Positions 33,701 through 47,188 of a DNA stretch of 64,000 nucleotides are shown piece after piece; position 1 is the first letter of the stretch, and every line of letters begins with the position of its first letter. Made by a program: the position numbers and the translations under genes. The stretch covers positions 15,496,442-15,560,441 of the forward strand of contig NC_064045.1 of the NCBI RefSeq assembly GCF_932526225.1, in the 5' to 3' direction. This DNA is from Nematostella vectensis (lineage: Eukaryota; Cnidaria; Anthozoa; Actiniaria; Edwardsiidae). Below the pieces are notes generated by a model that saw nothing but the letters and a program-made list of their open reading frames with translations, had not been told where the DNA came from and did not search any database.

Positions 33701-36700
33701 AAGCAAAGTCACCATCGGACTGGAGGTTACATTCGGGAAAAGCTTCAGGGTTACATTCGGGAATTTGTTTTACGAGTGTAACCTCCAAAAGGTTACAATC
33801 GATAATTTTTTTTCCGAATGTAAATTCCAAAAAGTAACATTAGGAAAATAAAACAGTATACTCGGAAAAAAAGGTATATCAATCTATCGAGCGCTATGCT
33901 CTATGTTAGAATCTACTTAATCAAGTTATCCAAGGAATCTAGTCAGTTCTTGTGTGCATAAAATATGTACAGGATCCTGAACAAAGCATGAGCACATCAA
34001 AGATGCTGAGAGTACATAAAAATGTTCCTATACCTTCTTTTTATGTCATGACACACCAAGAACAGTATAATTAAATATCGATATTTAAAAAAAAATAAAG
34101 AAAAAAAAATAGGCTATCAGCGGGAATCGAACCCGGGTCGCTGCGTTAGTAGTCAAGTGCCCGCAACGAAAGACTAACGTGGCATTGCTGAAGGGAATTG
34201 TAATGAAAATTACTTTTAATACTATTGGTATCGTAAACTATCCCAAGCAAAGTCACCATCGGACTGGAGGTTACATTCGGGAAAAGCTTCAGGGTTACAT
34301 TCGGGAATTTGTTTTACGAGTGTAACCTCCAAAAGGTTACAATCAATAATTTTGTTTCCGAATGTAAATTCCAAAAAGTAACATTAGGAAAATTAAAACA
34401 GTATACTCGGAAAAAAAGGTATATCAATCTATCGAGCGCTATGCTCTATGTTAGAATCTACTTAATCAAGTTATCCAAGGAATCTAGTTAGTTCTTGTGC
34501 GCATATAATATGTACATGATCCTGAACAAAGCATGAGCACATCAAAGATGCTGAGAGTACATAAAAATGTCTCTATACCTTCTTTTTATGTCATGACACA
34601 CCAAGAACAGTATAATTAAGTATCGATATTTAAAAAAAAAAATAAAGAAAAAAAAAATAGGCTATTAGCGGGAATCGAACCCGGGTCGCTGCGGTAGTAG
34701 TCAAGTGCCCCCAACGAAAGACTAACGTGGCATTGCTGAAGGGAATTGTAATGAAAATTACTTTTAATACTATTGGTATCGTAAACTATCCAAAGCAAAG
34801 TCACCATCGAACTGGAGGTTACATTCGGGAAAAGCTTCAGGGTTACATTCGGGAATTTGTTTTACGAGTGTAACCTCCAAAAGGTTACCATCGATAATTT
34901 TTTTTCCGAATGTAAATTCCAAAAAGTAACATTAGGAAAAATAAAACAGTATACTCGGAAAAAAAGGTATATCAATCTATCGAGCGCTATGCTCTATGTT
35001 AGAATCTACTTAATCAAGTTATCCAAGGAATCTAGTTAGTTCTTGTGTGCATAAAATATGTACAGGATCCTGAACAAAGCATGAGCACATCAAAGATGCT
35101 GAGAGTACATAAAAATGTCCCTATACCTTCTTTTTATGTCATGACACACCAAGAACAGTATAATTAAGTATCGATATTTAAAAAAAAAAAAAAAAAAAAA
35201 AAAATAGGCTATCAGCGGGAATCGAACCCGGGTCGCTGCGGTAGTAGTCAAGTGCCCGCAACGAAAGACTAACGTGGCATTGCTGAAGGGAATTGTAATG
35301 AAAATTACTTTTAATACTATTGGTATCGTAAACTATCCAAAGCAAAGTCACCATCGAACTGGAGGTTACATTCGGGAAAAGCTTCAGGGTTACATTCGGG
35401 AATTTGTTTTACGAGTGTAACCTCCAAAAGGTTACCATCGATAATTTTTTTTCCGAATGTAAATTCCAAAAAGTAACATTAGGAAAAATAAAAGAGTATA
35501 CTCGGAAAAAAAGGTATATCAATCTATCGAGCGCTATGCTCTATGTTAGAATCTACTTAATCAAGTTATCCAAGGAATCTAGTTAGTTCTTGTGTGCATA
35601 AAATATGTACAGGTTCCTGAACAAAGCATGAGCACATCAAAGATGCTGAGAGTACATAAAAAGGTCCCTATACCTTCTTTTTATGTCATGACACACCAAG
35701 AACAGTATAATTAAGTATCGATATTTAAAAAAAAAAATAAAGAAAAAAAAATAGGCTATCAGCGGGAATCGAGCCCGGGTCGCTGCGTTAGTAGTCAAGT
35801 GCCCGCAACGAAAGACTAACGTGGCATTGCTGAAGGGAATTGTAATGAAAATTACTTTTAATACTATTGGTATCGTAAACTATCCCAAGCAAAGTCACCA
35901 TCGGACTGGAGGTTATATTCGGGAAAAGCTTCAGGGTTACATTCGGGAATTTGTTTTACGAGTGTAACCTCCAAAAGGTTACAATCGATAATTTTTTTTT
36001 TCGAATGTAAATTCCAAAAAGTAACATTAGGAAAAATAAAACAGTATACTCAGAAAAAAAGGTATATCAATCTATCGAGCGCTATGCTCTATGTTAGAAT
36101 CTACTTAATCAAGTTATCCAAGGAATCTAGTTAGCTCTTGTGTGCATAAAATATGTACAGGATCCTGAACAAAGCATGAGCACATCAAAGATGCTGAGAG
36201 TACATAAAAATGTCCCTATACCTTCTTTTTATGTCATGACACACCAAGAACAGTATAATTAAGTATCGATATTTAAAAAAAAAAATAAAGAAAAAAAAAA
36301 AGGCTATCAGCGGGAATCGAACCAAGGTCGCTGCGTTAGTAGTTAAGTGCCCGCAACGAAAGACTAACGTGGCATTGTTGAAGGGAATTATAATGAAAAT
36401 TACTTTTAATACTATTGGTATCGTAAACTATCCCAAGCAAAGTCACCATCGGACTGGAGGTTACATTCGGGAAAAGCTTCAGGGTTACATTCGGGAATTT
36501 GTTTTACGAGTGTAACCTCCAAAAGGTTACAATCGATAATTTTTTTTCCGAATGTAAATTCCAAAAAGTAACATTAGGAAAATAAAACAGTATACTCGGT
36601 AAAAAAGGTATATCAATCTATCGAGCGCTATGCTCTATGTTAGAATCTACTTAATCAAGTTATCCAAGGAATCTAGTTAGTTCTTGTGTGCATAAAATAT

Positions 36701-37886
36701 GTACAGGATCCTGAACAAAGCATGAGCACATCAAAGATGCTGAGAGTACATAAAAATGTCCCTATACCTTCTTTTTATGTCATGACACACCAAGAACAGT
36801 ATAATTAAGTATCGATATTTAAAAAAAAATAAAGAAAAAAAATAGGCTATCAGCGGGAATCGAACCCGGGTCGCTGCGTTAGTAGTCAAGTGCCCGCAAC
36901 GAAAGACTAACGTGGCATTGCTGAAGGTAATTGTAATGAAAATTACTTTTAATACTATTGGTATCGTAAACTATCCCAAGCAAAGTCACCATCGGACTGG
37001 AGGTTACATTCGGGAAAAGCTTCAGGGTTATATTCGGGAATTTGTTTTACGAGTGTAACCTCTAAAAGGTTACAATCAATAATTTTGTTTCCGAATGTAA
37101 ATTCCAAAAAGTAACATTAGGAAAAATAAAAGAGTATACTCGGAAAAAAAGGTATATCAATCTATCGAGCGCTATGCTCTATGTTAGAATCTACTTAATC
37201 AAGCTATCCAAGGAATCTAGTTAGTTCTTGTGCGCATAAAATATGTACATGATCCTGAACAAAGCATGAGCACATCAAAGATGCTGAGAGTACATAAAAA
37301 TGTCCCAATACCTTCTTTTTATGTCATGACACACCAAGAACAGTATAATTAAGTATCGATATTTAAAAAAAAAAAAAAAGAAAAAACAAATAGGCTATCA
37401 GCGGGAATCGAACCCGGGTCGCTGCGTTAGTAGTCAAGTGCCCGCAACGAAAGACTAACGTGGCATTGCTGAAGGGAATTGTAATGAAAATTACTTTTAA
37501 TACTATTGGTATCGTAAACTATACCAAGCAAAGTCACCATCGGACTGGAGGTTACATTCGGGAAAAGCTTCAGGGTTACATTCGGGAATTTGTTTTACGA
37601 GTGTAACCTCTAAAAGGTTACAATCAATAATTTTGTTTCCGAATGTAAATTCCAAAAAGTAGCTTTAGGAAAAATAAAACAGTATACTCGGAAAAAAAGG
37701 TATATCAATCTATCGAGCGCTATGCTCTATGTTAGAATCTACTTAATCAAGTTATCCAAGGAATCTAGTTAGTTCTTGTGTGAATAAGATATGTACAGGA
37801 TCCTGAACAAAGCATGAGCACATCAAAGATGCTGAGAGTACATAAAAATGTCCCTATACCTTCTTTTTATGTCATGACACACCAAG
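30785..37886. repeat. Long HOR region, first part (13 monomers)
   Basis: Monomers at 30785 N', 31331 U, 31879 V, 32427 W, 32975 S, 33519 R', 34061 N', 34606 U, 35154 V, 35701 W, 36249 T', 36795 N and 37339 P. U marks: CTATTAGCGGG, CTGCGGTAG, TGCCCCCAACG, TATCCAAAGC, ATCGAACTGG, GGTTACCATCG. V: as U but GCCCGCAAC and AAAAGAGTATAC. W: ATCGAGCCCGGG, GGTTATATTCGG, TTTTTCGAATG, ACTCAGAAAA. T': CGAACCAAGGTCG, ATTATAATG. N: CCTCTAAAAGG, GTGCGCAT, ACATGATCC, CCCAATACC. P: ACTATACCAAGC, GTAGCTTTAGG. N'-U-V-W occurs twice, 3276 bp apart. Confidence 0.9.
35180..35204 (+). repeat. Expanded A-tract (25 A)
   Basis: In most monomers the A tract is broken by TAAAG or G. In the 35154 unit it is an unbroken run of 25 A, either from loss of the interruptions or from a consensus error in a homopolymer. 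Confidence 0.8.
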
Positions 37887-40800
37887 AACAGTATAATTAA
37901 GTATCGATATTAAAAAAATAATAATAAAGAAAAAAAAAATAGGCTATCAGCGGGAATCGAACCCGAGTCGCTGCGTTAGTAGTCAAGTGCCCGCAACGAA
38001 AGACTAACGTGGCATTGCTGAAGGGAATTGTAATGAAAATTACTTTTAATACTATTGGTATCGTAAACTATCCCAAGCAAAGTCACCATCGGAATGGAGG
38101 TTACATTAGGGAAAAGCTTCAGGGTTACATTCGGGAATTTGTTTTACGAGTGTAACCTCCAAAAGGTTACAATCGATAATTTTTTTTCCGAATGTAAATT
38201 CCAAAAAGTAACATTAGGAAAAATAAAACAGTATACTCGGAAAAAAAAAGGTATATCAATCTATCGAGCGCTATGCTCTATGTTAGAATCTACTTAATCA
38301 AGTTATCCAAGGAATCTAGTCAGTTCTTGTGTGCATAAAATATGTACAGGATCCTGAACAAAGCATGAGCACATCAAAGATGCTGAGAGTACATAAAAAT
38401 GTCCCTATACCTTCTTTTTATGTCATGACACACCAAGAACAGTATAATTAAGTATCGATATTTAAAAAAAAAATAAAGAAAAAAAATAGGCTATCAGCGG
38501 GAATCGAACCCGGGTCGCTGCGTTAGTAGTCAAGTGCCCGCAACGAAAGACTAACGTGGCATTGCTGAAGGGAATTGTAATGAAAATTACTTTTAATACT
38601 ATTGGTATCGTAAACTATCCCAAGCAAAGTCACCATCGGACTGGAGGTTACATTCGGGAAAAGCTTCAGGGTTACATTCGGGAATTTGTTTTACGAGTGT
38701 AACCTCCAAAAGGTTACAATCAATAATTTTGTTTCCGAATGTAAATTCCAAAAAGTAACATTAGGAAAAATAAAACAGTATACTCGGAAAAAAGGTATAT
38801 CAATCTATCGAGCGCTATGCTCTATGTTAGAATCTACTTAATCAAGTTATCCAAGGAATCTAGTTAGTTTTTGTGCGCATAAAATATGTACATGATCCTG
38901 AACAAAGCATGAGCACATCAAAGATGCTGAGAGTACATAAAAATGTCCCTATACCTTCTTTTTATGTCATGACACACAAAGAACAGTATAATTAAGTATC
39001 GATATTTAAAAAAAAAAATAAAGAAAAAAAAAATAGGCTATTAGCGGGAATCGAACCCGGGTCGCTGCGGTAGTAGTCAAGTGCCCCCAACGAAAGACTA
39101 ACGTGGCATTGCTGAAGGGAATTGTAATGAAAATTACTTTTAATACTATTGGTATCGTAAACTATCCAAAGCAAAGTCACCATCGAACTGGAGGTTACAT
39201 TCGGGAAAAGCTTCAGGGTTACATTCGGGAATTTGTTTTACAAGTGTAACCTCCAAAAGGTTACCATCGATAATTTTTTTTCCGAATGTAAATTCCAAAA
39301 AGTAACATTAGGAAAAATAAAACAGTATACTCGGAAAAAAAGGTATATCAATCTATCGAGCGCTATGCTCTATGTTAGAATCTACTTAATCAAGTTATCC
39401 AAGGAATCTAGTTAGTTCTTGTGTGCATAAAATATGTACAGGATCCTGAACAAAGCATGAGCACATCAAAGATGCTGAGAGTACATAAAAATGTCCCTAT
39501 ACCTTCTTTTTATGTCATGACACACCAAGAACAGTATAATTAAGTATCGATATTTAAAAAAAAAATAAAGAAAAAAAAAAATAGGCTATCAGCGGGAATC
39601 GAACCCGGGTCGCTGCGGTAGTAGTCAAGTGCCCGCAACAAAAGACTAACGTGGCATTGCTGAAGGGAATTGTAATGAAAATTACTTTTAATACTATTGG
39701 TATCGTAAACTATCCAAAGCAAAGTCACCATCGAACTAGAGGTTACATTCGGGAAAAGCTTCAGGGTTACATTCGGGAATTTGTTTTACGAGTGTAACCT
39801 CCAAAAGGTTACCATCGATAATTTTTTTTCCGAATGTAAATTCCAAAAAGTAACATTAGGAAAAATAAAAGAGTATACTCGGAAAAAAAGGTATATCAAT
39901 CTATCGAGCGCTATGCTCTATGTTAGAATCTACTTAATCAAGTTATCCAAGGAATCTAGTTAGTTCTTGTGTGCATAAAATATGTACAGGATCCTGAACA
40001 AAGCATGAGCACATCAAAGATGCTGAGAGTACATAAAAATGTCCCTATACCTTCTTTTTATGTCATGACACACCAAGAACAGTATAATTAAGTATCGATA
40101 TTTAAAAAAAAAAAAAATAAAGAAAAAAAAATAGGCTATCAGCGGGAATCGAGCCCGGGTCGCTGCGTTAGTAGTCAAGTGCCCGCAACGAAAGACTAAC
40201 GTGGCATTGCTGAAGGGAATTGTAATGAAAATTACTTTTAATACTATTGGTATCGTAAACTATCCCAAGAAAAGTCACCATCGGACTGGAGGTTATATTC
40301 GGGAAAAGCTTCAGGGTTACATTCGGGAATTTGTTTTACGAGTGTAACCTCCAAAAGGTTACAATCGATAATTTTTTTTTTCGAATGTAAATTCCAAAAA
40401 GTAACATTAGGAAAAATAAAACAGTATACTCAGAAAAAAAGGTATATCAATCTATCGAGCGCTATGCTCTATGTTAGAATCTACTTAATCAAGTTATCCA
40501 AGGAATCTAGTTAGCTCTTGTGTGCATAAAATATGTACAGGATCCTGAACAAAGCATGAGCACATCAAAGATGCTGAGAGTACATAAAAATGTCCCTATA
40601 CCTTCTTTTTATGTCATGACACACCAAGAACAGTATAATTAAGTATCGATATTTAAAAAAAAATAAAGAAAAAAAATAGGCTATCAGCGGGAATCGAACC
40701 CGGGTCGCTGCGTTAGTAGTCAAGTGCCCGCAACGAAAGACTAACGTGGCATTGCTGAAGGGAATTGTAATGAAAATTACTTTTAATACTATTGGTATCG

Positions 40801-41720
40801 TAAACTATCCCAAGCAAAGTCACCATCGGACTGGAGGTTACATTCGGGAAAAGCTTCAGGGTTACATTCGGGAATTTGTTTTACGAGTGTAACCTCTAAA
40901 AGGTTACAATCAATAATTTTGTTTCCGAATGTAAATTCCAAAAAGTAACATTAGGAAAAATAAAAGAGTATACTCGGAAAAAAAGGTATATCAATCTATC
41001 GAGCGCTATGCTCTATGTTAGAATCTACTTAATCAAGTTATCCAAGGAATCTAGTTAGTTCTTGTGCGCATAAAATATGTACATGATCCTGAACAAAGCA
41101 TGAGCACATCAAAGATGCTGAGAGTACATAAAAATGTCCCAATACCTTCTTTTTATGTCATGACACACCAAGAACAGTATAATTAAGTATCGATATTTTA
41201 AAAAAAAAAAAAGAAAAAAAAAAATAGGCTATCAGCGGGAATCGAACCCGGGTCGCTGCGTTAGTAGTCAAGTGCCCGCAACGAAAGACTAACGTGGCAT
41301 TGCTGAAGGGAATTGTAATGAAAATTACTTTTAATACTATTGGTATCGTAAACTATACCAAGCAAAGTCACCATCGGACTGGAGGTTACATTCGGGAAAA
41401 GCTTCAGGGTTACATTCGGGAATTTGTTTTACGAGTGTAACCTCTAAAAGGTTACAATCAATAATTTTGTTTCCGAATGTAAATTCCAAAAAGTAGCTTT
41501 AGGAAAAATAAAACAGTATACTCGGAAAAAAAGGTATATCAATCTATCGAGCGCTATGCTCTATGTTAGAATCTACTTAATCAAGTTATCCAAGGAATCT
41601 AGTTAGTTCTTGTGTGCATAAGATATGTACAGGATCCTGAACAAAGCATGAGCACATCAAAGATGCTGAGAGTACATAAAAATGTCCCTATACCTTCTTT
41701 TTATGTCATGACACACCAAG
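37887..41720. repeat. Long HOR cycle 1: Q-N'-U-V-W-N-P (7 monomers, 3834 bp)
   Basis: Monomers at 37887, 38438, 38982, 39530, 40078, 40629 and 41173. Q units in this and later cycles share a distinctive tract, ATTAAAAAAATAATAATAAAG. Compared with the preceding array, this cycle lacks the T' unit between W and N. Confidence 0.9.
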
Positions 41721-44700
41721 AACAGTATAATTAAGTATCGATATTAAAAAAATAATAATAAAGAAAAAAACAATAGGCTATCAGCGGGAATCGAACCCGA
41801 GTCGCTGCGTTAGTAGTCAAGTGCCCGCAACGAAAGACTAACGTGGCATTACTGAAGGGAATTGTAATGAAAATTACTTTTAATACTATTGGTATCGTAA
41901 ACTATCCCAAGCAAAGTCACCATCGGAATGGAGGTTACATTAGGGAAAAGCTTCAGGGTTACATTCGGGAATTTGTTTTACGAGTGTAACCTCCAAAAGG
42001 TTACAATCGATAATTTTTTTTCCGAATGTAAATTCCAAAAAGTAACATTAGGAAAAATAAAACAGTATACTCGGAAAAAAAAGGTATATCAATCTATCGA
42101 GCGCTATGCTCTATGTTAGAATCTACTTAATCAAGTTATCCAAGGAATCTAGTCAGTTCTTGTGTGCATAAAATATGTACAGGATCCTGAACAAAGCATG
42201 AGCACATCAAAGATGCTGAGAGTACATAAAAATGTCCCTATACCTTCTTTTTATGTCATGACACACCAAGAACAGTATAATTAAGTATCGATATTTAAAA
42301 AAAAAAAATAAAGAAAAAAAATAGGCTATCAGCGGGAATCGAACCCGGGTCGCTGCGTTAGTAGTCAAGTGCCCGCAACGAAAGACTAACGTGGCATTGC
42401 TGAAGGGAATTGTAATGAAAATTACTTTTAATACTATTGGTATCGTAAACTATCCCAAGCAAAGTCACCATCGGACTGGAGGTTACATTCGGGAAAAGCT
42501 TCAGGGTTACATTCGGGAATTTGTTTTACGAGTGTAACCTCCAAAAGGTTACAATCAATAATTTTGTTTCCGAATGTAAATTCCAAAAAGTAACATTAGG
42601 AAAAATAAAACAGTATACTCGGAAAAAAGGTATATCAATCTATCGAGCGCTATGCTCTATGTTAGAATCTACTTAATCAAGTTATCCAAGGAATCTAGTT
42701 AGTTCTTGTGCGCATAAAATATGTACATGATCCTGAACAAAGCATGAGCACATCAAAGATGCTGAGAGTACATAAAAATGTCCCTATACCTTCTTTTTAT
42801 GTCATGACACACCAAGAACAGTATAATGAAGTATCGATATTTAAAAAAAAAATAAAGAAAAAAAAAATAGGCTATCAGCGGGAATCGAACCCGGGTCGCT
42901 GCGGTAGTAGTCAAGTGCCCGCAACGAAAGACTAACGTGGCATTGCTGAAGGGAATTGTAATGAAAATTACTTTTAATACTATTGGTATCGTCAACTATC
43001 CCAAGCAAAGTCACCATCGGACTGGAGGTTACATTCGGGAAAAGCTTCAGGGTTACATTCGGGAATTTGTTTTACGAGTGTAACCTCCAAAAGGTTACAA
43101 TCGATAATTTTTTTTCCGAATGTAAATTCCAAAAAGTAACATTAGGAAAATAAAACAGTATACTCGGAAAAAAAGGTATATCAATCTATCGAGCGCTATG
43201 CTCTATGTTAGAATCTACTTAATCAAGTTATCCAAGGAATCTAGTCAGTTCTTGTGTGCATAAAATATGTACAGGATCCTGAACAAAGCATGAGCACATC
43301 AAAGATGCTGAGAGTACATAAAAATGTTCCTATACCTTCTTTTTATGTCATGACACACCAAGAACAGTATAATTAAATATCGATATTTAAAAAAAAATAA
43401 AGAAAAAAAAATAGGCTATCAGCGGGAATCGAACCCGGGTCGCTGCGTTAGTAGTCAAGTGCCCGCAACGAAAGACTAACGTGGCATTGCTGAAGGGAAT
43501 TGTAATGAAAATTACTTTTAATACTATTGGTATCGTAAACTATCCCAAGCAAAGTCACCATCGGACTGGAGGTTACATTCGGGAAAAGCTTCAGGGTTAC
43601 ATTCGGGAATTTGTTTTACGAGTGTAACCTCCAAAAGGTTACAATCAATAATTTTGTTTCCGAATGTAAATTCCAAAAAGTAACATTAGGAAAAATAAAA
43701 CAGTATACTCGGAAAAAAAGGTATATCAATCTATCGAGCGCTATGCTCTATGTTAGAATCTACTTAATCAAGTTATCCAAGGAATCTAGTTAGTTCTTGT
43801 GCGCATATAATATGTACATGATCCTGAACAAAGCATGAGCACATCAAAGATGCTGAGAGTACATAAAAATGTCTCTATACCTTCTTTTTATGTCATGACA
43901 CACCAAGAACAGTATAATTAAGTATCGATATTTAAAAAAAAAAATAAAGAAAAAAAAAATAGGCTATTAGCGGGAATCGAACCCGGGTCGCTGCGGTAGT
44001 AGTCAAGTGCCCCCAACAAAAGACTAACGTGGCATTGCTGAAGGGAATTGTAATGAAAATTACTTTTAATACTATTGGTATCGTAAACTATCCAAAGCAA
44101 AGTCACCATCGAACTGGAGGTTACATTCGGGAAAAGCTTCAGGGTTACATTCGGGAATTTGTTTTACGAGTGTAACCTCCAAAAGGTTACCATCGATAAT
44201 TTTTTTTCCGAATGTAAATTCCAAAAAGTAACATTATGAAAAATAAAACAGTATACTCGGAAAAAAGGTATATCAATCTATCGAGCGCTATGCTCTATGT
44301 TAGAATCTACTTAATCAAGTTATCCAAGGAATCTAGTTAGTTCTTGTGTGCATAAAATATGTACAGGTTCCTGAACAAAGCATGAGCACATCAAAGATGC
44401 TGAGAGTACATAAAAATGTCCCTATACCTTCTTTTTATGTCATGACACACCAAGAACAGTATAATTAAGTATCGATATTTAAAAAAAAAAATAAAGAAAA
44501 AAAAATAGGCTATCAGCGGGAATCGAGCCCGGGTCGCTGCGTTAGTAGTCAAGTGCCCGCAACGAAAGACTAACGTGGCATTGCTGAAGGGAATTGTAAT
44601 GAAAATTACTTTTAATACTATTGGTATCGTAAACTATCCCAAGCAAAGTCACCATCGGACTGGAGGTTATATTCGGGAAAAGCTTCAGGGTTACATTCGG

Positions 44701-47188
44701 GAATTTGTTTTACGAGTGTAACCTCCAAAAGGTTACAATCAATAATTTTGTTTCCGAATGTAAATTCCAAAAAGTAACATTAGGAAAAATAAAAGAGTAT
44801 ACTCGGAAAAAAAGGTATATCAATCTATCGAGCGCTATGCTCTATGTTAGAATCTACTTAATCAAGTTATCCAAGGAATCTAGTTAGTTCTTGTGTGCAT
44901 AAAATATGTACAGGTTCCTGAACAAAGCATGAGCACATCAAAGATGCTGAGAGTACATAAAAATGTCCCTATACCTTCTTTTTATGTCATGACACACCAA
45001 GAACAGTATAATTAAGTATCGATATTTAAAAAAAAAAATAAAGAAAAAAAAATAGGCTATCAGCGGGAATCGAGCCCGGGTCGCTGCGTTAGTAGTCAAG
45101 TGCCCGCAACGAAAGACTAACGTGGCATTGCTGAAGGGAATTGTAATGAAAATTACTTTTAATACTATTGGTATCGTAAACTATCCCAAGCAAAGTCACC
45201 ATCGGACTGGAGGTTATATTCGGGAAAAGCTTCAGGGTTACATTCGGGAATTTGTTTTACGAGTGTAACCTCCAAAAGGTTACAATCGATAATTTTTTTT
45301 TTCGAATGTAAATTCCAAAAAGTAACATTAGGAAAAATAAAACAGTATACTCAGAAAAAAAGGTATATCAATCTATCGAGCGCTATGCTCTATGTTAGAA
45401 TCTACTTAATCAAGTTATCCAAGGAATCTAGTTAGCTCTTGTGTGCATAAAATATGTACAGGATCCTGAACAAAGCATGAGCACATCAAAGATGCTGAGA
45501 GTACATAAAAATGTCCCTATACCTTCTTTTTATGTCATGACACACCAAGAACAGTATAATTAAGTATCGATATTTAAAAAAAAAAAATAAAGAAAAAAAA
45601 AAAAGGCTATCAGCGGGAATCGAACCAAGGTCGCTGCGTTAGTAGTTAAGTGCCCGCAACGAAAGACTAACGTGGCATTGTTGAAGGGAATTATAATGAA
45701 AATTACTTTTAATACTATTGGTATCGTAAACTATCCCAAGCAAAGTCACCATCGGACTGGAGGTTACATTCGGGAAAAGCTTCAGGGTTACATTCGGGAA
45801 TTTGTTTTACGAGTGTAACCTCCAAAAGGTTACAATCGATAATTTTTTTTCCGAATGTAAATTCCAAAAAGTAACATTAGGAAAATAAAACAGTATACTC
45901 GGTAAAAAAGGTATATCAATCTATCGAGCGCTATGCTCTATGTTAGAATCTACTTAATCAAGTTATCCAAGGAATCTAGTTAGTTCTTGTGTGCATAAAA
46001 TATGTACAGGATCCTGAACAAAGCATGAGCACATCAAAGATGCTGAGAGTACATAAAAATGTCCCTATACCTTCTTTTTATGTCATGACACACCAAGAAC
46101 AGTATAATTAAGTATCGATATTTAAAAAAAAATAAAGAAAAAAAATAGGCTATCAGCGGGAATTGAACCCGGGTCGCTGCGTTAGTAGTCAAGTGCCCGC
46201 AACGAAAGACTAACGTGGCATTGCTGAAGGTAATTGTAATGAAAATTACTTTTAATACTATTGGTATCGTAAACTATCCCAAGCAAAGTCACCATCGGAC
46301 TGGAGGTTACATTCGGGAAAAGCTTCAGGGTTATATTCGGGAATTTGTTTTACGAGTGTAACCTCTAAAAGGTTACAATCAATAATTTTGTTTCCGAATG
46401 TAAATTCCAAAAAGTAACATTAGGAAAAATAAAAGAGTATACTCGGAAAAAAAGGTATATCAATCTATCGAGCGCTATGCTCTATGTTAGAATCTACTTA
46501 ATCAAGCTATCCAAGGAATCTAGTTAGTTCTTGTGCGCATAAAATATGTACATGATCCTGAACAAAGCATGAGCACATCAAAGATGCTGAGAGTACATAA
46601 AAATGTCCCAATACCTTCTTTTTATGTCATGACACACCAAGAACAGTATAATTAAGTATCGATATTTAAAAAAAAAAAAAAGAAAAAACAAATAGGCTAT
46701 CAGCGGGAATCGAACCCGGGTCGCTGCGTTAGTAGTCAAGTGCCCGCAACGAAAGACTAACGTGGCATTGCTGAAGGGAATTGTAATGAAAATTACTTTT
46801 AATACTATTGGTATCGTAAACTATACCAAGCAAAGTCACCATCGGACTGGAGGTTACATTCGGGAAAAGCTTCAGGGTTACATTCGGGAATTTGTTTTAC
46901 GAGTGTAACCTCTAAAAGGTTACAATCAATAATTTTGTTTCCGAATGTAAATTCCAAAAAGTAGCTTTAGGAAAAATAAAACAGTATACTCGGAAAAAAA
47001 GGTATATCAATCTATCGAGCGCTATGCTCTATGTTAGAATCTACTTAATCAAGTTATCCAAGGAATCTAGTTAGTTCTTGTGTGCATAAGATATGTACAG
47101 GATCCTGAACAAAGCATGAGCACATCAAAGATGCTGAGAGTACATAAAAATGTCCCTATACCTTCTTTTTATGTCATGACACACCAAG
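41721..47188. repeat. Long HOR cycle 2: 10 monomers, 5468 bp
   Basis: Monomers at 41721 Q, 42271 N', 42817 U/R' hybrid, 43363 N', 43908 U, 44455 W/N' hybrid, 45002 W, 45550 T', 46098 N and 46642 P. The 43363 unit repeats the private marks of 34061 (TTAAATATCG at its start, GCGCATATAA, GTCTCTATACC). The 62-80 codon open frames near 42708-42995 arise because of an ATG created at the unit start (TATAATGAAG) and are not genes. Confidence 0.9.
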
